Below, piece after piece: positions 8,044 through 17,332 of a DNA stretch of 64,000 nt. The stretch is from assembly GCA_964401685.1 (NCBI GenBank), contig CAYNZH010000003.1, positions 24,012 through 88,011 of the forward strand. The letters run 5' to 3'. The position numbers and the translations under genes are program-made. Each line of letters begins with the position of its first letter. Within the stretch, counting starts at the first letter, position 1. This DNA is from DASRQK01 sp964401685 (GTDB taxonomy: Bacteria > Bacteroidota > Bacteroidia > Sphingobacteriales > Sphingobacteriaceae). The notes beneath the pieces are model-generated. The model had not been told where the DNA came from. It made no database searches and was given only the letters and a program-made list of their open reading frames with translations.

Positions 8044-9066
8044 ATGGGGTTATTTAACTGGTTCACGCAGGACATCGCGATAGATTTGGGGACGGCAAAC
8101 ACGCTGATCATTCACAATGACAAGGTGGTCGTCGACGAACCGTCGATCGTTGCTTTTGACCGCACGACCAACAAGATCATTGCAATAGGCCGTCAGGCTA
8201 TGCAAATGGAGGGAAAGACGCACGATAACATACGGACGGTAAGGCCCCTTAAAGATGGTGTAATCGCTGATTTCAATGCAGCGGAACATATGATCCGAGG
8301 CATGATTAAGATGGTTAACAATGGCAAGGGCTGGTTTTTTCCATCATTGAGAATGGTTATCTGTATTCCTTCAGGGATTACTGAAGTCGAAAAACGTGCC
8401 GTGCGTGACTCCGCGGAAATCGCAGGCGCCAAAGAAGTTTACCTCATACATGAGCCTATGGCAGCAGCAGTGGGTATTGGGATAGACGTGGAAGAACCCA
8501 TGGGTAACATGATTATTGACATCGGGGGCGGAACTACAGAAATCGCTGTCATCGCTTTATCCGGGATCGTGTGTGACCAATCCATACGGGTGGCCGGGGA
8601 CAACTTTGATGCCGATATTATTCAATACATCAGACGGCAGCACAACATTATGATCGGGGACCGGACTGCCGAAAAAATCAAAATTGAGGTCGGCTCCGCC
8701 TTGCCTGAGTTACAGGATCCACCAGAGGATTTCGCGGTTCAAGGTCGGGACCTAATGACTGGAGTTCCTAAGCAGATCACTGTTTCGTACACAGAAATTT
8801 CCCATTGCTTGGACAAATCCATTTCCAAGATCGAAGAAGGCATTTTAAAAGCCCTGGAAATCACGCCACCGGAGCTGTCCGCAGATATTTATCAAACCGG
8901 AATTTATCTTACAGGAGGTGGGGCGTTGCTGAGAGGGCTCGACAAGCGGATTCAAGCCAAAACCAAACTTCCGGTCCATGTTGCGGAAGATCCCTTGCGT
9001 GCAGTCGTAAGAGGAACAGGAATTTCATTAAAAAATATCGGTAATTTTAAATTTCTTTTGCAATAA
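8044..9066 (+). CDS. mreB: Rod shape-determining protein MreB (bacterial actin)
   Basis: The 340-residue actin-fold ATPase polymerises under the inner membrane and guides the elongasome. The phosphate-1 loop IAIDLGTANTLI is at residues 12-23, the phosphate-2 region MIIDIGGGTTEIAVI near 158-172, and the adenosine loop TGGGALLRGLD near 293-303. The N-terminal GLFNWF is an amphipathic membrane anchor. Length is normal. It heads the classical order mreB-mreC-mreD-mrdA-rodA and has its own strong promoter just upstream. Confidence 0.98.
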   Translation: MGLFNWFTQDIAIDLGTANTLIIHNDKVVVDEPSIVAFDRTTNKIIAIGRQAMQMEGKTHDNIRTVRPLKDGVIADFNAAEHMIRGMIKMVNNGKGWFFPSLRMVICIPSGITEVEKRAVRDSAEIAGAKEVYLIHEPMAAAVGIGIDVEEPMGNMIIDIGGGTTEIAVIALSGIVCDQSIRVAGDNFDADIIQYIRRQHNIMIGDRTAEKIKIEVGSALPELQDPPEDFAVQGRDLMTGVPKQITVSYTEISHCLDKSISKIEEGILKALEITPPELSADIYQTGIYLTGGGALLRGLDKRIQAKTKLPVHVAEDPLRAVVRGTGISLKNIGNFKFLLQ

Positions 9067-9091
9067 AAGCGATGTGGACGAACGATAGCGT

Positions 9092-10083
9092 ATGAAAAAC
9101 ATCTGGATACTTATTGCCAAATACAATGCATTTTTCCTGTTCGTTCTGTTTTTCGGCCTCTCGTTTCTGATCCTTGTTCAAAACAACCATTTCCAGCGGT
9201 CAAGTGTATTCAACTCGTCCCACCATTTGGTCGGGAAAATCTACGCTGCGAGCAGCAACTGGAAAGATTATTTATCCCTCAGGGAAACAAACAGACAACT
9301 TTCCGANNNNNNNNNNNNNNNNNNNNNNNNNNNNNNNNNNNNNNNNNNNNNNNNNNNNNNNNNNNNNNNNNNNNNNNNNNNNNNNNNNNNNNNNNNNNNN
9401 NNNNNNGCAGCAACTGGAAAGATTATTTATCCCTCAGGGAAACAAACAGACAACTTTCCGAAGAAAATGCGCTGATGCGTGCGCAGCTTCAGGACCTCAA
9501 GCTTAGAACCCATACAGAAATCGACTCGGTGGTCCGTGACACGGTGTACCAGCAGCACTATAGATTTATTGCGGCCAAAGTGATCAACAATAGCATTCAT
9601 CAAAAGAACAATTACATTACCATCAATAAGGGAAGCCTGCATGGTATCAAGAAAGGAATGGGTGTGATATCCCCTACAGGTGTTGTGGGCATCGTATTAA
9701 ACGTTTCGCAACAATTTGCCACCATCCAGTCCCTACTCCATAGCGAAACCCGCGTCAGCGCAATGCTGAGTAGCAGTCAGGTCTTCGGATCCCTGATTTG
9801 GGGGGAAAAAATCAATCCGAAAAGGGCGCTTCTGCGCGATATTCCAAACCATGTGGAGGTAAAGGCCGGCGAAGAGGTAAACACTTCAGGATACTCGCTT
9901 TTTCCCCAAGGAATTCCGCTAGGCAAAGTAACGGGAACTGACATAAGCAGCGGTGAGAGTTTCCTCGACATTGAGATCGAATTGAGCACCGATTTCCACA
10001 ATCTTCAGTACGTGTATGTGGTCATCGACCAATGGGACGAGGAGAAAAAACACGTGGAAGCACAAAACACAGCAGACAACTAA
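9092..10083 (+). CDS. mreC: Rod shape-determining protein MreC (interrupted by an assembly gap)
   Basis: MreC is a bitopic periplasmic scaffold linking MreB/MreD to PBP2. The N-terminal membrane helix is about residues 8-30; a coiled-coil segment and the beta-rich MreC core (NKGSLHGIKKGMGVISPTG; LHSETRVSAML) follow. The frame contains 100 N (9307-9406) flanked by identical 55-base copies. Removing 155 bases (one copy plus the N run) joins ...RQLSEENALMRAQL... in frame and gives 278 residues, a normal MreC length. The N run is therefore most likely not missing coding sequence. It lies 25 bases after mreB and 21 bases before mreD. Confidence 0.93.
9252..9306 (+). repeat. 55-base direct copy, left flank of the gap in mreC
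   Basis: This 55-base segment is identical to 9407-9461. The two copies flank a run of exactly 100 N. The length and position fit an unmerged contig overlap of one k-mer. Confidence 0.95.
9307..9406. other. 100-N scaffold gap inside mreC
   Basis: A run of 100 N. The sequence on either side is the same 55 bases, so the real gap is probably zero or negative in length. Confidence 0.95.
9407..9461 (+). repeat. 55-base direct copy, right flank of the gap in mreC
   Basis: Identical to 9252-9306; see the left copy. Encodes MreC residues SNWKDYLSLRETNRQLS in the collapsed frame. Confidence 0.95.
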
Positions 10084-10104
10084 GGAGATTGTAGATTCAT
10101 AAAA

Positions 10105-10620
10105 ATGGCAAACGTCCTGCTTCAAAATATCCTCAGGTTCGTGGTCTTAATCGCCATGCAGATCTTCCTGTTTAAAAACATGGGCTACTACAACCTGATC
10201 GCGCCCTTCCCTTATATCTTGTTCATTCTCCTATTGCCGATTGGAATTTCCAACGGTGCGCTGTTTGTGCTGGCATTTCTTACCGGATTGACCGTGGATG
10301 TTTTCTATGACACCCTAGGGGTAAACGCAGGCGCCAGCACCACGCTGGCTTGGATACGCATCATCTTTATGCGTTTAACCCTGGAGCAGGACAATCATGA
10401 AAAATTCGCCACACCTCTTCCAGCTGAAATTCCCTATCGGTGGTTTTTACCGTATGTGCTAGTGGGTGCGTTTTTCCACCATCTGACTTTGTACATCCTG
10501 GAGGTTTTTTCGTTTAGGCATTTTCATTTAAGCTTACTCAGTACTATTTTAAGTTGTATCTTTACGGTGGTTATCATTTTCCTTTTCAGTCTGCTGGCCT
10601 ATAGGAAAAAACAACGATAA
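10105..10620 (+). CDS. mreD: Rod shape-determining protein MreD
   Basis: The 171-residue polytopic inner membrane protein has about five hydrophobic helices (for example LVLFAIMQIFLF-like segment near 12-25, LFILLLPIGI near 40-52, TILSCIFTVVIIFLF near the end). Sequence conservation in MreD is low, so identity rests mainly on topology, size and position between mreC and mrdA. In the elongasome it couples MreC to the PBP2-RodA synthase. It ends 7 bases before mrdA. Confidence 0.9.
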   Translation: MANVLLQNILRFVVLIAMQIFLFKNMGYYNLIAPFPYILFILLLPIGISNGALFVLAFLTGLTVDVFYDTLGVNAGASTTLAWIRIIFMRLTLEQDNHEKFATPLPAEIPYRWFLPYVLVGAFFHHLTLYILEVFSFRHFHLSLLSTILSCIFTVVIIFLFSLLAYRKKQR

Positions 10621-10627
10621 GGAGGTC

Positions 10628-12616
10628 ATGAACAGCTTTTTTGCTCGAAAACACGTTATTCAGGGAATATTTATTGCAGTTGCTTTAATCATAGGTGCGC
10701 GCCTGTTCTATATTCAAGTTATCGACGACTCGTACTTGCTGTCTGCAAATAATAATGTCCTTAGAAAAATGATTGTTTACCCGGCCCGGGGCGTTATTCT
10801 GGACAGGGATGGCGAGGTCTTGGTCCAAAATGAGCCGGTCTATGATTTATTGGTCACCCCAATCGAAGTCGAAAACCTGGATACTACGGCTCTCTGCGAG
10901 CTCATCGAAATTGACAAAGAAGGTTTTATCCGACGCATGGAGGCGGCAAAAAAGCACTCCAGGTACAGGGCCTCCGTTTTTGAAAAACAAATTTCGGCGA
11001 GAAACTACGCCCGTTTGCAGGAACATCTTTACCGATTTAAAGGCTTTTATGTGCAGAATAGAACGGTCAGAAATTATCCCGACAGCATAGCGGCCCAGTT
11101 CCTCGGCTACATCCGGGAGGTCAATCAAAACGATATTGAGAAATCCAACGGCTTTTACAGGCCTGGGGACTATATCGGGGCAAGTGGCGTAGAAGGTGCA
11201 TACGAAGAGCTATTACGGGGCGAACGTGGCGTAAAAAACATGATGGTCGATGCACTAAATCGTCCTCAAGGGGTTTTTGCAGACGGGCGGTATGATACGA
11301 CCGCAGTTTCAGGTGAAGGACTGGTTTCCTCCCTTGATAAGGATCTGCAAAAATTTGCAGAACAACTCATGCAGAACAAAATGGGAAGCGTGGTAGCTAT
11401 TGAACCATCAACAGGGGAAATCCTCGCCTTTGTCAGCAGCCCGAGCTACGATCCAAATATGATGGTGGGACGTCAACGAGGAAACAATTATATGACGCTT
11501 CTCAATGATCCGACCAAACCCATGTTCATACGACCCATACAGGCGCAATATCCTCCTGGGTCTATCTTTAAGGTGGTGAGTGCGCTCGTCGCTCAGCAAG
11601 CCGGCGTCATTGATGAGCATACCGTTTTCAATTGCCCAGGGGGCTATAGTTATGGGGGTGGCCGTGGTTTTATGCGCTGTAGTCACGTCTGTGGACCTAC
11701 CTCCTTGGTGCGGTCCATACAGCGATCCTGCAATACCTATTATGGCCACACCTTTGCACGTATGACCGACAGAAGGGATATGAGCACTCCTGATGCCTAT
11801 AATCTATGGAGGGAACAGGTCATGAAGTTTGGCATAGGCCAGCGCTTAGGAATAGACCTCCCCGGGGAAAACCCCGGCTCGCTCCCGACCGCTGAATATT
11901 ACACCGAGCGCTACGGAAATAATCGCTGGACCTCAAGCTTTAATATCTCGCTCTCGATAGGACAGGGAGAATTGGGTGTGACCCCGCTGCAAATGGCAAA
12001 TATCATGGCGATAGTCGCCAACCGGGGCTATTACATTAGACCTCATCTGATCAAGGGAATCGGGGATCAAAAGATTGTCAAAGCCGAATATACTGAAAAA
12101 ATCTTTGCAGGCGTTGACGCCGCCCATTACGAACCGGTCATTGAAGGACTGAGCCAAGTGGTCAATGTCCCCGGGGGTACCGCGTATTCCGTGCGAATCA
12201 ACGGCATAGAAATGGTGGGGAAAACAGGTACCGTCCAGAATCCCCACGGGAAGGATCATGCCGTTTTCTTTGCTTTTGCTCCCCGGGACAACCCCAAAAT
12301 CGCAATCGCGGTCTTTGTGGAAAACGCTGGTTTCGGCGGAGTCGTCGCAGGTCCGATTGCGAGCATGGTCGTAGAGAAATACCTCAGAGATACGGTCACA
12401 TTGCCCCAGTACCTTCAGGATCACATAAAAAACGCGGATTTTCTGCCAAGGCCTGCGGTCCCTGCGAGTAACCTTCCTCAGGTCGGAGAGCCCAGCAATA
12501 GTGCACCTGAAAGCACTTCGCGAACCGATTCAGTTGCCAACCTGACCGCGCGCAACGAAGATGAGTCGGCTATTTTTATTCACCACAGTCAACTATCAAG
12601 AAATTATGGCCCCTAA
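10628..12616 (+). CDS. mrdA: Penicillin-binding protein 2 (elongasome transpeptidase)
   Basis: The 662-residue class B PBP crosslinks peptidoglycan during elongation, paired with RodA. A single N-terminal membrane helix lies at about 10-30. The dimerisation/pedestal domain (about 50-200) includes YPARGVILDRDGEVL. The transpeptidase domain has S312-IF-K315 (SxxK), S367-C-N369 (SxN) and K532-TG. A C-terminal tail after about 600 is rich in Pro, Ser and Asn and looks disordered. The start has AAGGAGG only 2 bases upstream, too close for usual Shine-Dalgarno pairing. The gene overlaps rodA by 11 bases. Confidence 0.96.
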   Translation: MNSFFARKHVIQGIFIAVALIIGARLFYIQVIDDSYLLSANNNVLRKMIVYPARGVILDRDGEVLVQNEPVYDLLVTPIEVENLDTTALCELIEIDKEGFIRRMEAAKKHSRYRASVFEKQISARNYARLQEHLYRFKGFYVQNRTVRNYPDSIAAQFLGYIREVNQNDIEKSNGFYRPGDYIGASGVEGAYEELLRGERGVKNMMVDALNRPQGVFADGRYDTTAVSGEGLVSSLDKDLQKFAEQLMQNKMGSVVAIEPSTGEILAFVSSPSYDPNMMVGRQRGNNYMTLLNDPTKPMFIRPIQAQYPPGSIFKVVSALVAQQAGVIDEHTVFNCPGGYSYGGGRGFMRCSHVCGPTSLVRSIQRSCNTYYGHTFARMTDRRDMSTPDAYNLWREQVMKFGIGQRLGIDLPGENPGSLPTAEYYTERYGNNRWTSSFNISLSIGQGELGVTPLQMANIMAIVANRGYYIRPHLIKGIGDQKIVKAEYTEKIFAGVDAAHYEPVIEGLSQVVNVPGGTAYSVRINGIEMVGKTGTVQNPHGKDHAVFFAFAPRDNPKIAIAVFVENAGFGGVVAGPIASMVVEKYLRDTVTLPQYLQDHIKNADFLPRPAVPASNLPQVGEPSNSAPESTSRTDSVANLTARNEDESAIFIHHSQLSRNYGP

Positions 12617-13883
12617 TACGTCAGGACGCTTTCGATTTTTTGGTGGCCAGGTCGACTGGTTATTGGTTCTGCTGTGGCTGATTCTGTGCCTAATCGGCTG
12701 GTTCAATATTTACGCAGCAGTTTACGATCCGGAAAATCCCGAAATTTTCAACTTCGCCACCAACTACGGCAAGCAATCAATTTTTATTCTTACCGGTTTT
12801 TTGATCGGGTTGGTCATCCTGGTCATTGACGTGAAGTTTTACGGAACAGTTGCGCCTATTTTTTACGGGATTGCGATGGTGTTACTAGTAGCTGTTCTGA
12901 TTATCGGACATAATGTCGGTGGAAATCAAGCCTGGATACCTATCGGTACTTTTCGCCTGCAGCCCTCGGAGTTCGCGAAGGTCGCTGTCTGCCTTTTGCT
13001 CGCCCAATACCTCAGCTCGCAGAGCATTCGCCAGCCAAATCCTAAAACGCTCTGGACAGCAGCTCTCATCGTTCTTGCTCCCGTTGTTCTCGTAATTTTA
13101 CAGCCAGACCATGGTTCAGCGCTCGCTTTCGGCGCCTTCATCTTTGTTTTTTACCGGGAAGGATACATTTCCAGCCAGTTTCTGCTGGCCGTAGCCCTTG
13201 CGATCATTCTTTTTATCCTTGCCTTGCTTTTCGAGGACTGGATGTTGATATTGGTCTTAGCGCTCATAGCAGCCCTCGCCATTTATTTTGTCAGGAACCG
13301 AAGGAAAGCTATACGTGATATTCTGATTGTATTTGCAGCAGCCTGTATTTATATTCCCTTGGCGGACTATGGATTCAACCAAATATTAAAGCCGCATCAA
13401 CGCAGCAGAATTGACGTGATTTTAGGCAAAATCGACGACCCGAGGGGAGAATCCTACAATTTGAACCAGTCCATTATCGCCATAGGTTCAGGTCAGTTTT
13501 GGGGAAAGGGCTATTTGCAGGGAACGCAGACAAAGTACAACTTTGTCCCGGAGCAAAGCACTGATTTTATTTTCTGCACCATCGGTGAGGAATGGGGATT
13601 TGTTGGCTCCGTGGTCATGATCGGGCTCTATCTTTTTCTCTTGCTCCGGGTGTTGAATATTGCCGAAAGGCAGCGCTCAGCCTTTGCACGGATTTACGGT
13701 TATGGCGTAGCGTCCATACTCTTTTTTCATTTTTTTATCAATATTGGAATGACCATAGGAATTGTGCCAGTCATCGGTATTCCCCTACCTTTTATCAGCT
13801 ATGGAGGCTCCTCGCTGTGGAGTTTTACGGTTCTTCTTTTTATATTGTTAAAGTTTGATGTCAACCGAAAAGGAGTCGTCTAG
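12606..13883 (+). CDS. rodA: Rod shape-determining protein RodA (SEDS glycosyltransferase)
   Basis: This 425-residue SEDS-family membrane protein polymerises lipid II glycan strands with PBP2. About ten membrane helices are visible, with the conserved loops QPSEFAKVAVCLLLAQYLS, LQPDHGSALAFG, FVPEQSTDFIFCTIGEEWGF and GIPLPFISYGGSS. The Asp-containing PEQSTDFIF loop holds the catalytic region of SEDS enzymes. I place the start at the ATG at 12606, which begins the hydrophilic N-terminus MAPNTSGRF. An in-frame ATG at 12561 would add residues fully inside mrdA. The 3' end overlaps the convergent small membrane gene by 4 bases. Confidence 0.95.
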   Translation: MAPNTSGRFRFFGGQVDWLLVLLWLILCLIGWFNIYAAVYDPENPEIFNFATNYGKQSIFILTGFLIGLVILVIDVKFYGTVAPIFYGIAMVLLVAVLIIGHNVGGNQAWIPIGTFRLQPSEFAKVAVCLLLAQYLSSQSIRQPNPKTLWTAALIVLAPVVLVILQPDHGSALAFGAFIFVFYREGYISSQFLLAVALAIILFILALLFEDWMLILVLALIAALAIYFVRNRRKAIRDILIVFAAACIYIPLADYGFNQILKPHQRSRIDVILGKIDDPRGESYNLNQSIIAIGSGQFWGKGYLQGTQTKYNFVPEQSTDFIFCTIGEEWGFVGSVVMIGLYLFLLLRVLNIAERQRSAFARIYGYGVASILFFHFFINIGMTIGIVPVIGIPLPFISYGGSSLWSFTVLLFILLKFDVNRKGVV

Positions 13884-14245
13884 CCTCGCAGTTTCGTCCC
13901 CGCTAGCGCGGCCAGCCCACCAAGGACTATACCTTGAATTGTCAGGATTAGAAACACTAAAAACGTACCGGGAAAGCTGCTAATCACCGGGATTCCCGTT
14001 TTGATCAGGTCACCGACTTGCTGGGTCAATGCGAAATCGTCGATAGACCCTCGGGTTGCGGCGCAGCCCAACCAAACACCAGTCAACGTTAGCGCCCCAA
14101 TCCAGAACGCATTCGCACCACCTGGCACAAATAGTCCTGAAAGCACAAAACACGACAAAAGGGGCAACCACCACGGCCCAATTAACGCCAGAATAACATT
14201 CAACACGACCATTGCCGAAATAATCCTAATCTGCGAATTTTTCAT
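13880..14245 (-). CDS. Small membrane protein of unknown function
   Basis: This 121-residue protein is almost entirely hydrophobic, with about four membrane segments (near 8-22, 26-45, 48-62 and 92-115). A polar loop (RGSIDDFALTQQVGDLIKTG) lies between the third and fourth. I do not recognise a family. Its ATG overlaps the stop codon of the penicillin acylase gene as ATGA, so the two are probably translationally coupled. Its own stop overlaps the rodA stop by 4 bases on the other strand. Likely inner membrane; no function should be assigned. Confidence 0.75.
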   Translation of the reverse strand: MKNSQIRIISAMVVLNVILALIGPWWLPLLSCFVLSGLFVPGGANAFWIGALTLTGVWLGCAATRGSIDDFALTQQVGDLIKTGIPVISSFPGTFLVFLILTIQGIVLGGLAALAGTKLRG

Positions 14246-16662
14246 GATTTTTTAGGTTTAGCAATTATCACACGGCGCGTGAGTTCCTGAAAGTCATGTT
14301 CATCTCTAAAATAAAGCAGGGTGTCGAGTTTTCCCTCTGCCCAGCGTTCGATCATATTGTCATAATACCTACTGCCAGGATTTCCCGACTGCCCTCCGGG
14401 AAAGAGGCCATAAGCTCTTGGATAGCTTTCGCTTAACTCGACAACCATCTTCCAGGATGGACCATGAATCTTTGTGGTGGCATTGACGATGCGTGCGCCT
14501 CCTCCGTTCCTGATATTTTTTCGTGAAAAAGAGACAAACTGAGGTACTAAATGATTGATTTCGGTTGATTTTACATTCGCCCAGTTCCAAGTATCCTGAT
14601 TCAGGGGTCCGTATTCCTCCTCCAATTTGGACAAAACTTTCACGAAACTCTGCTGAATGAGCTCCGTCCATTGATTTGCGTGACCATCCAGCAACAAGGA
14701 ATACGTCCGGTCCAAGTCTGGATAAATAAATCCCTCTGCGACGGGAAATTTTTCCTCCCAAATGGCCTTGCGCAAAAGGGGAATCCAAGTTTCAAAGATG
14801 GAAGCTGCGATCTGGTCTGCGCTATTGTCAAGATTCCAGTTTTTCAGCAACTCATAAGCCTCAGTATTCGCTATAGAATCATTTGAATTCAAATGCTGCA
14901 ACATCATCGGTAGAATTCGCCGGGCATCAACATTATAGTTGTCATTCAAGAGATCTATAAAACTGTCGGCGGTCGCCCCTTCCATTGCCTCCAGGCGCTC
15001 GTTGATACGAATTGCCCGGCTTGGCATTGCAAACCTCCAGCCTAAATAATACGGATAGGTCTGATCGGTGGGAAACTGATTTGCCGAACTCACAAATCCC
15101 CTCTCAGGATTACGTACGGTGGGATTGCGTTCAAAATCTATCCAACCGCCCCATTCATGCGCCGGATTTGCTCCGTCCAGAATAAATTTACCTTGCTCTT
15201 TCCACTTGAGTGGCAGCGCACCATTTATCGTGATAGAAATATCATCTTCATTGCTCGCAAAAATGAAGTTCTGAGCAGGAGAAACGTAGGATTTGAGTGC
15301 ATCCCTATAATCCTCGTATGTCTTGGCGCGGTTCAAATAATGGAAAGTCAATAAATCCGAGCCAAAACTCTCATTGCCCATCCAGCGCATGGCATGCCCC
15401 ACATTCTGATGATTATCCGGCAGGGGCGAATCTCGGTCATCAACAATAACGCCATGGTGAGTTACTAATACCGTATCGATAAATGCTTTCTTTCCTTTGA
15501 TTTTATACGTTTCTAAACGTTTGTTTACTGGACGCCAGGCATTCTCGTACCAGAACTCCTCTTTTTTTTCATCTTTAAACGCAATCCGGTAATAGTCCAA
15601 GACATCCGAGCCCGTATTCGTCACTCCCCATGCCACATCCTTATTGTATCCAATAATCACCGCCGGCGCGCCGGGAAGGGCTACGCCATATACATTTACG
15701 TCGGGACTATGTAATTGAATCTCGTACCAGATCGACGGCAGGGTCAATTGTAAGTGGGGATCATTAGCGAGAATGGGCAAGCCTGACAGAGATCGGGAGC
15801 CGCTCACCGCCCAATTATTGCTGCCAATATTGGGATCAGGCGATGGAATAATCCTTTGAGCAGAGTCCGCATCATAAACTGAAGCCATAAACTGCTCAGG
15901 CACCGGCGGAACATCGACAGCGTCGAAACCCCAAGACGTACCTTCCGGAATGATAGGAGATTCCAAGCTGGGGTAGTTTGGAAAAAGATCGTTGACTACC
16001 TCTAAACCATGCTTTGCAGCAATTTTGCTCAAAGAAAAATCGTGAGATCCACTGCTGAGCGTAAGGCGCATATTCATCAACATCAAAATAGATTTATAAG
16101 GCGTCCAGGACTCTGGTTCGTACCCGAGTATCTTATATTCTAAAGGAAGGTTTCTCCGGGTCAAGGTTTTGAGGTATGCATTGACGCCTTCAGAATAGGC
16201 TTTCAAGATACTCCAAGAGACACTATCCTGTGCTTCAAGATTGCTCACAATAAGACTTGCGGTTTTGGCCAGGCCCATGCGCCTATGGTACTGATCGAGT
16301 CGTAAGGCATTCTCACCAATCACTTCAGTCAAGCGGCCTGCCGCTAAAAGGGTATAAAACTCCATCTGCCACAGGCGATCCTTCGCGAGGACATACCCTT
16401 GAGCAAAGTAGAGATCATGATCATTCTGGGCAAAAATATGAGGAACAGCGCGTTGATCATATTTGATCTGGACCTCGTCCAGCAGACCATCTATAACTAC
16501 TTCCCGCCGATCCGCTTGGATTTCACCTTCGATTTGCGCAAAAAAACCATCGAAAGGGTTCAGTAGCATCCCCATAGCGGGCACCATACCCCAATTCTGG
16601 TTTAGCAGTAATACCAAACCAACACAAAGGATCAGAGCCCAAATGCGTTTGAAGGCTTTCAT
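14242..16662 (-). CDS. Penicillin acylase family protein (Ntn hydrolase)
   Basis: This 806-residue precursor has an N-terminal hydrophobic segment (about 5-22) for export. The alpha-subunit part (about 45-270) includes VPHIFAQNDHDLYFAQGYV and KDRLWQMEF. The beta subunit begins at the autoprocessing site G280/S281-NNWAVSGSRS; Ser281 becomes the catalytic N-terminal nucleophile. ILANDPHL and GVTNTGSDVLDYY are family hallmarks. Members deacylate amides such as penicillin G or acyl-homoserine lactones, and the natural substrate here is unknown. It is the third gene of a minus-strand run (EamA transporter, yigZ, acylase, small membrane protein), 43 bases after yigZ. Confidence 0.92.
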   Translation of the reverse strand: MKAFKRIWALILCVGLVLLLNQNWGMVPAMGMLLNPFDGFFAQIEGEIQADRREVVIDGLLDEVQIKYDQRAVPHIFAQNDHDLYFAQGYVLAKDRLWQMEFYTLLAAGRLTEVIGENALRLDQYHRRMGLAKTASLIVSNLEAQDSVSWSILKAYSEGVNAYLKTLTRRNLPLEYKILGYEPESWTPYKSILMLMNMRLTLSSGSHDFSLSKIAAKHGLEVVNDLFPNYPSLESPIIPEGTSWGFDAVDVPPVPEQFMASVYDADSAQRIIPSPDPNIGSNNWAVSGSRSLSGLPILANDPHLQLTLPSIWYEIQLHSPDVNVYGVALPGAPAVIIGYNKDVAWGVTNTGSDVLDYYRIAFKDEKKEEFWYENAWRPVNKRLETYKIKGKKAFIDTVLVTHHGVIVDDRDSPLPDNHQNVGHAMRWMGNESFGSDLLTFHYLNRAKTYEDYRDALKSYVSPAQNFIFASNEDDISITINGALPLKWKEQGKFILDGANPAHEWGGWIDFERNPTVRNPERGFVSSANQFPTDQTYPYYLGWRFAMPSRAIRINERLEAMEGATADSFIDLLNDNYNVDARRILPMMLQHLNSNDSIANTEAYELLKNWNLDNSADQIAASIFETWIPLLRKAIWEEKFPVAEGFIYPDLDRTYSLLLDGHANQWTELIQQSFVKVLSKLEEEYGPLNQDTWNWANVKSTEINHLVPQFVSFSRKNIRNGGGARIVNATTKIHGPSWKMVVELSESYPRAYGLFPGGQSGNPGSRYYDNMIERWAEGKLDTLLYFRDEHDFQELTRRVIIAKPKKS

Positions 16663-16705
16663 AATTTAGCGATTTATACGTCAAATATAAAAAAATTCCC
16701 TGATA

Positions 16706-17323
16706 TTATAAAGTGCGGAGAAATTTTATCTGTATGTCTGAAAGCGATTCCAGGCGGCTCAATGTCTTGGGAGTCTGCGCCTGGCGAACGGAGAATTCCA
16801 TCGCGCAGCGATTGTCGAACTCCTGAAAAGTGATGTCCAGGCCTTCCTCCTTCACGATCCGCATCACATCATTTAAGAGCAAGTAATCGAAGGTTATCCG
16901 ATAGTGGTCATCAATAGTTTTGATAACAATTTCTGCGGCGTCCAAGGCCTCTTTGGCGGCCTGTTTATAGGCATTGATCAAGCCGGGAACACCCAAGAGC
17001 GTGCCACCAAAATAGCGGACGACAACCACGAGAATATTGGTGACATCTGCGGAGAGAAGCGTATTTAAGATGGGTTTTCCAGCTGAACCTGATGGCTCAC
17101 CGTCGTCATTCACCCGAAAAACCGATCGGTCGGTGGTCAGCCTCAGTGCCCAGCAATGGTGCCTGGCCTTCGGGTGCAGGGTTTTGAGGTCAGAAATCAC
17201 TTCCTTGACCTGGGATTCATCCCTAAGCGGGTAGGCGTACCCTATAAATTTGCTGCCCCTGTCACGGAACGTACCCTCTGAAACGGTTTCTACGGTTTTA
17301 TATGTGTCTTCGAACAAATTCAA
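16706..17323 (-). CDS. yigZ: YigZ/IMPACT (UPF0029) family protein
   Basis: This 205-residue protein has the two-domain YigZ layout. The N-terminal domain has the conserved core GSKFIGYAYPL, ARHHCWALRL and DDGEPSGSAGKPIL, then VVVVRYFGGTLLGVPGLINAY. A ferredoxin-like DUF1949 region occupies roughly 135-200. The family is related to eukaryotic IMPACT; its bacterial function is not settled. Length is typical. It follows the EamA transporter by 9 bases. Confidence 0.92.
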   Translation of the reverse strand: MNLFEDTYKTVETVSEGTFRDRGSKFIGYAYPLRDESQVKEVISDLKTLHPKARHHCWALRLTTDRSVFRVNDDGEPSGSAGKPILNTLLSADVTNILVVVVRYFGGTLLGVPGLINAYKQAAKEALDAAEIVIKTIDDHYRITFDYLLLNDVMRIVKEEGLDITFQEFDNRCAMEFSVRQAQTPKTLSRLESLSDIQIKFLRTL

Positions 17324-17332
17324 GCTACAATA

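Noticed and set aside
9252..9461. Direct repeats as target-site duplication of an insertion sequence (also at 30320-30529)
   Set aside because: Flanks are exactly 55 bases around exactly 100 N in both cases and collapse restores the gene; insertion sequences make far shorter duplications.
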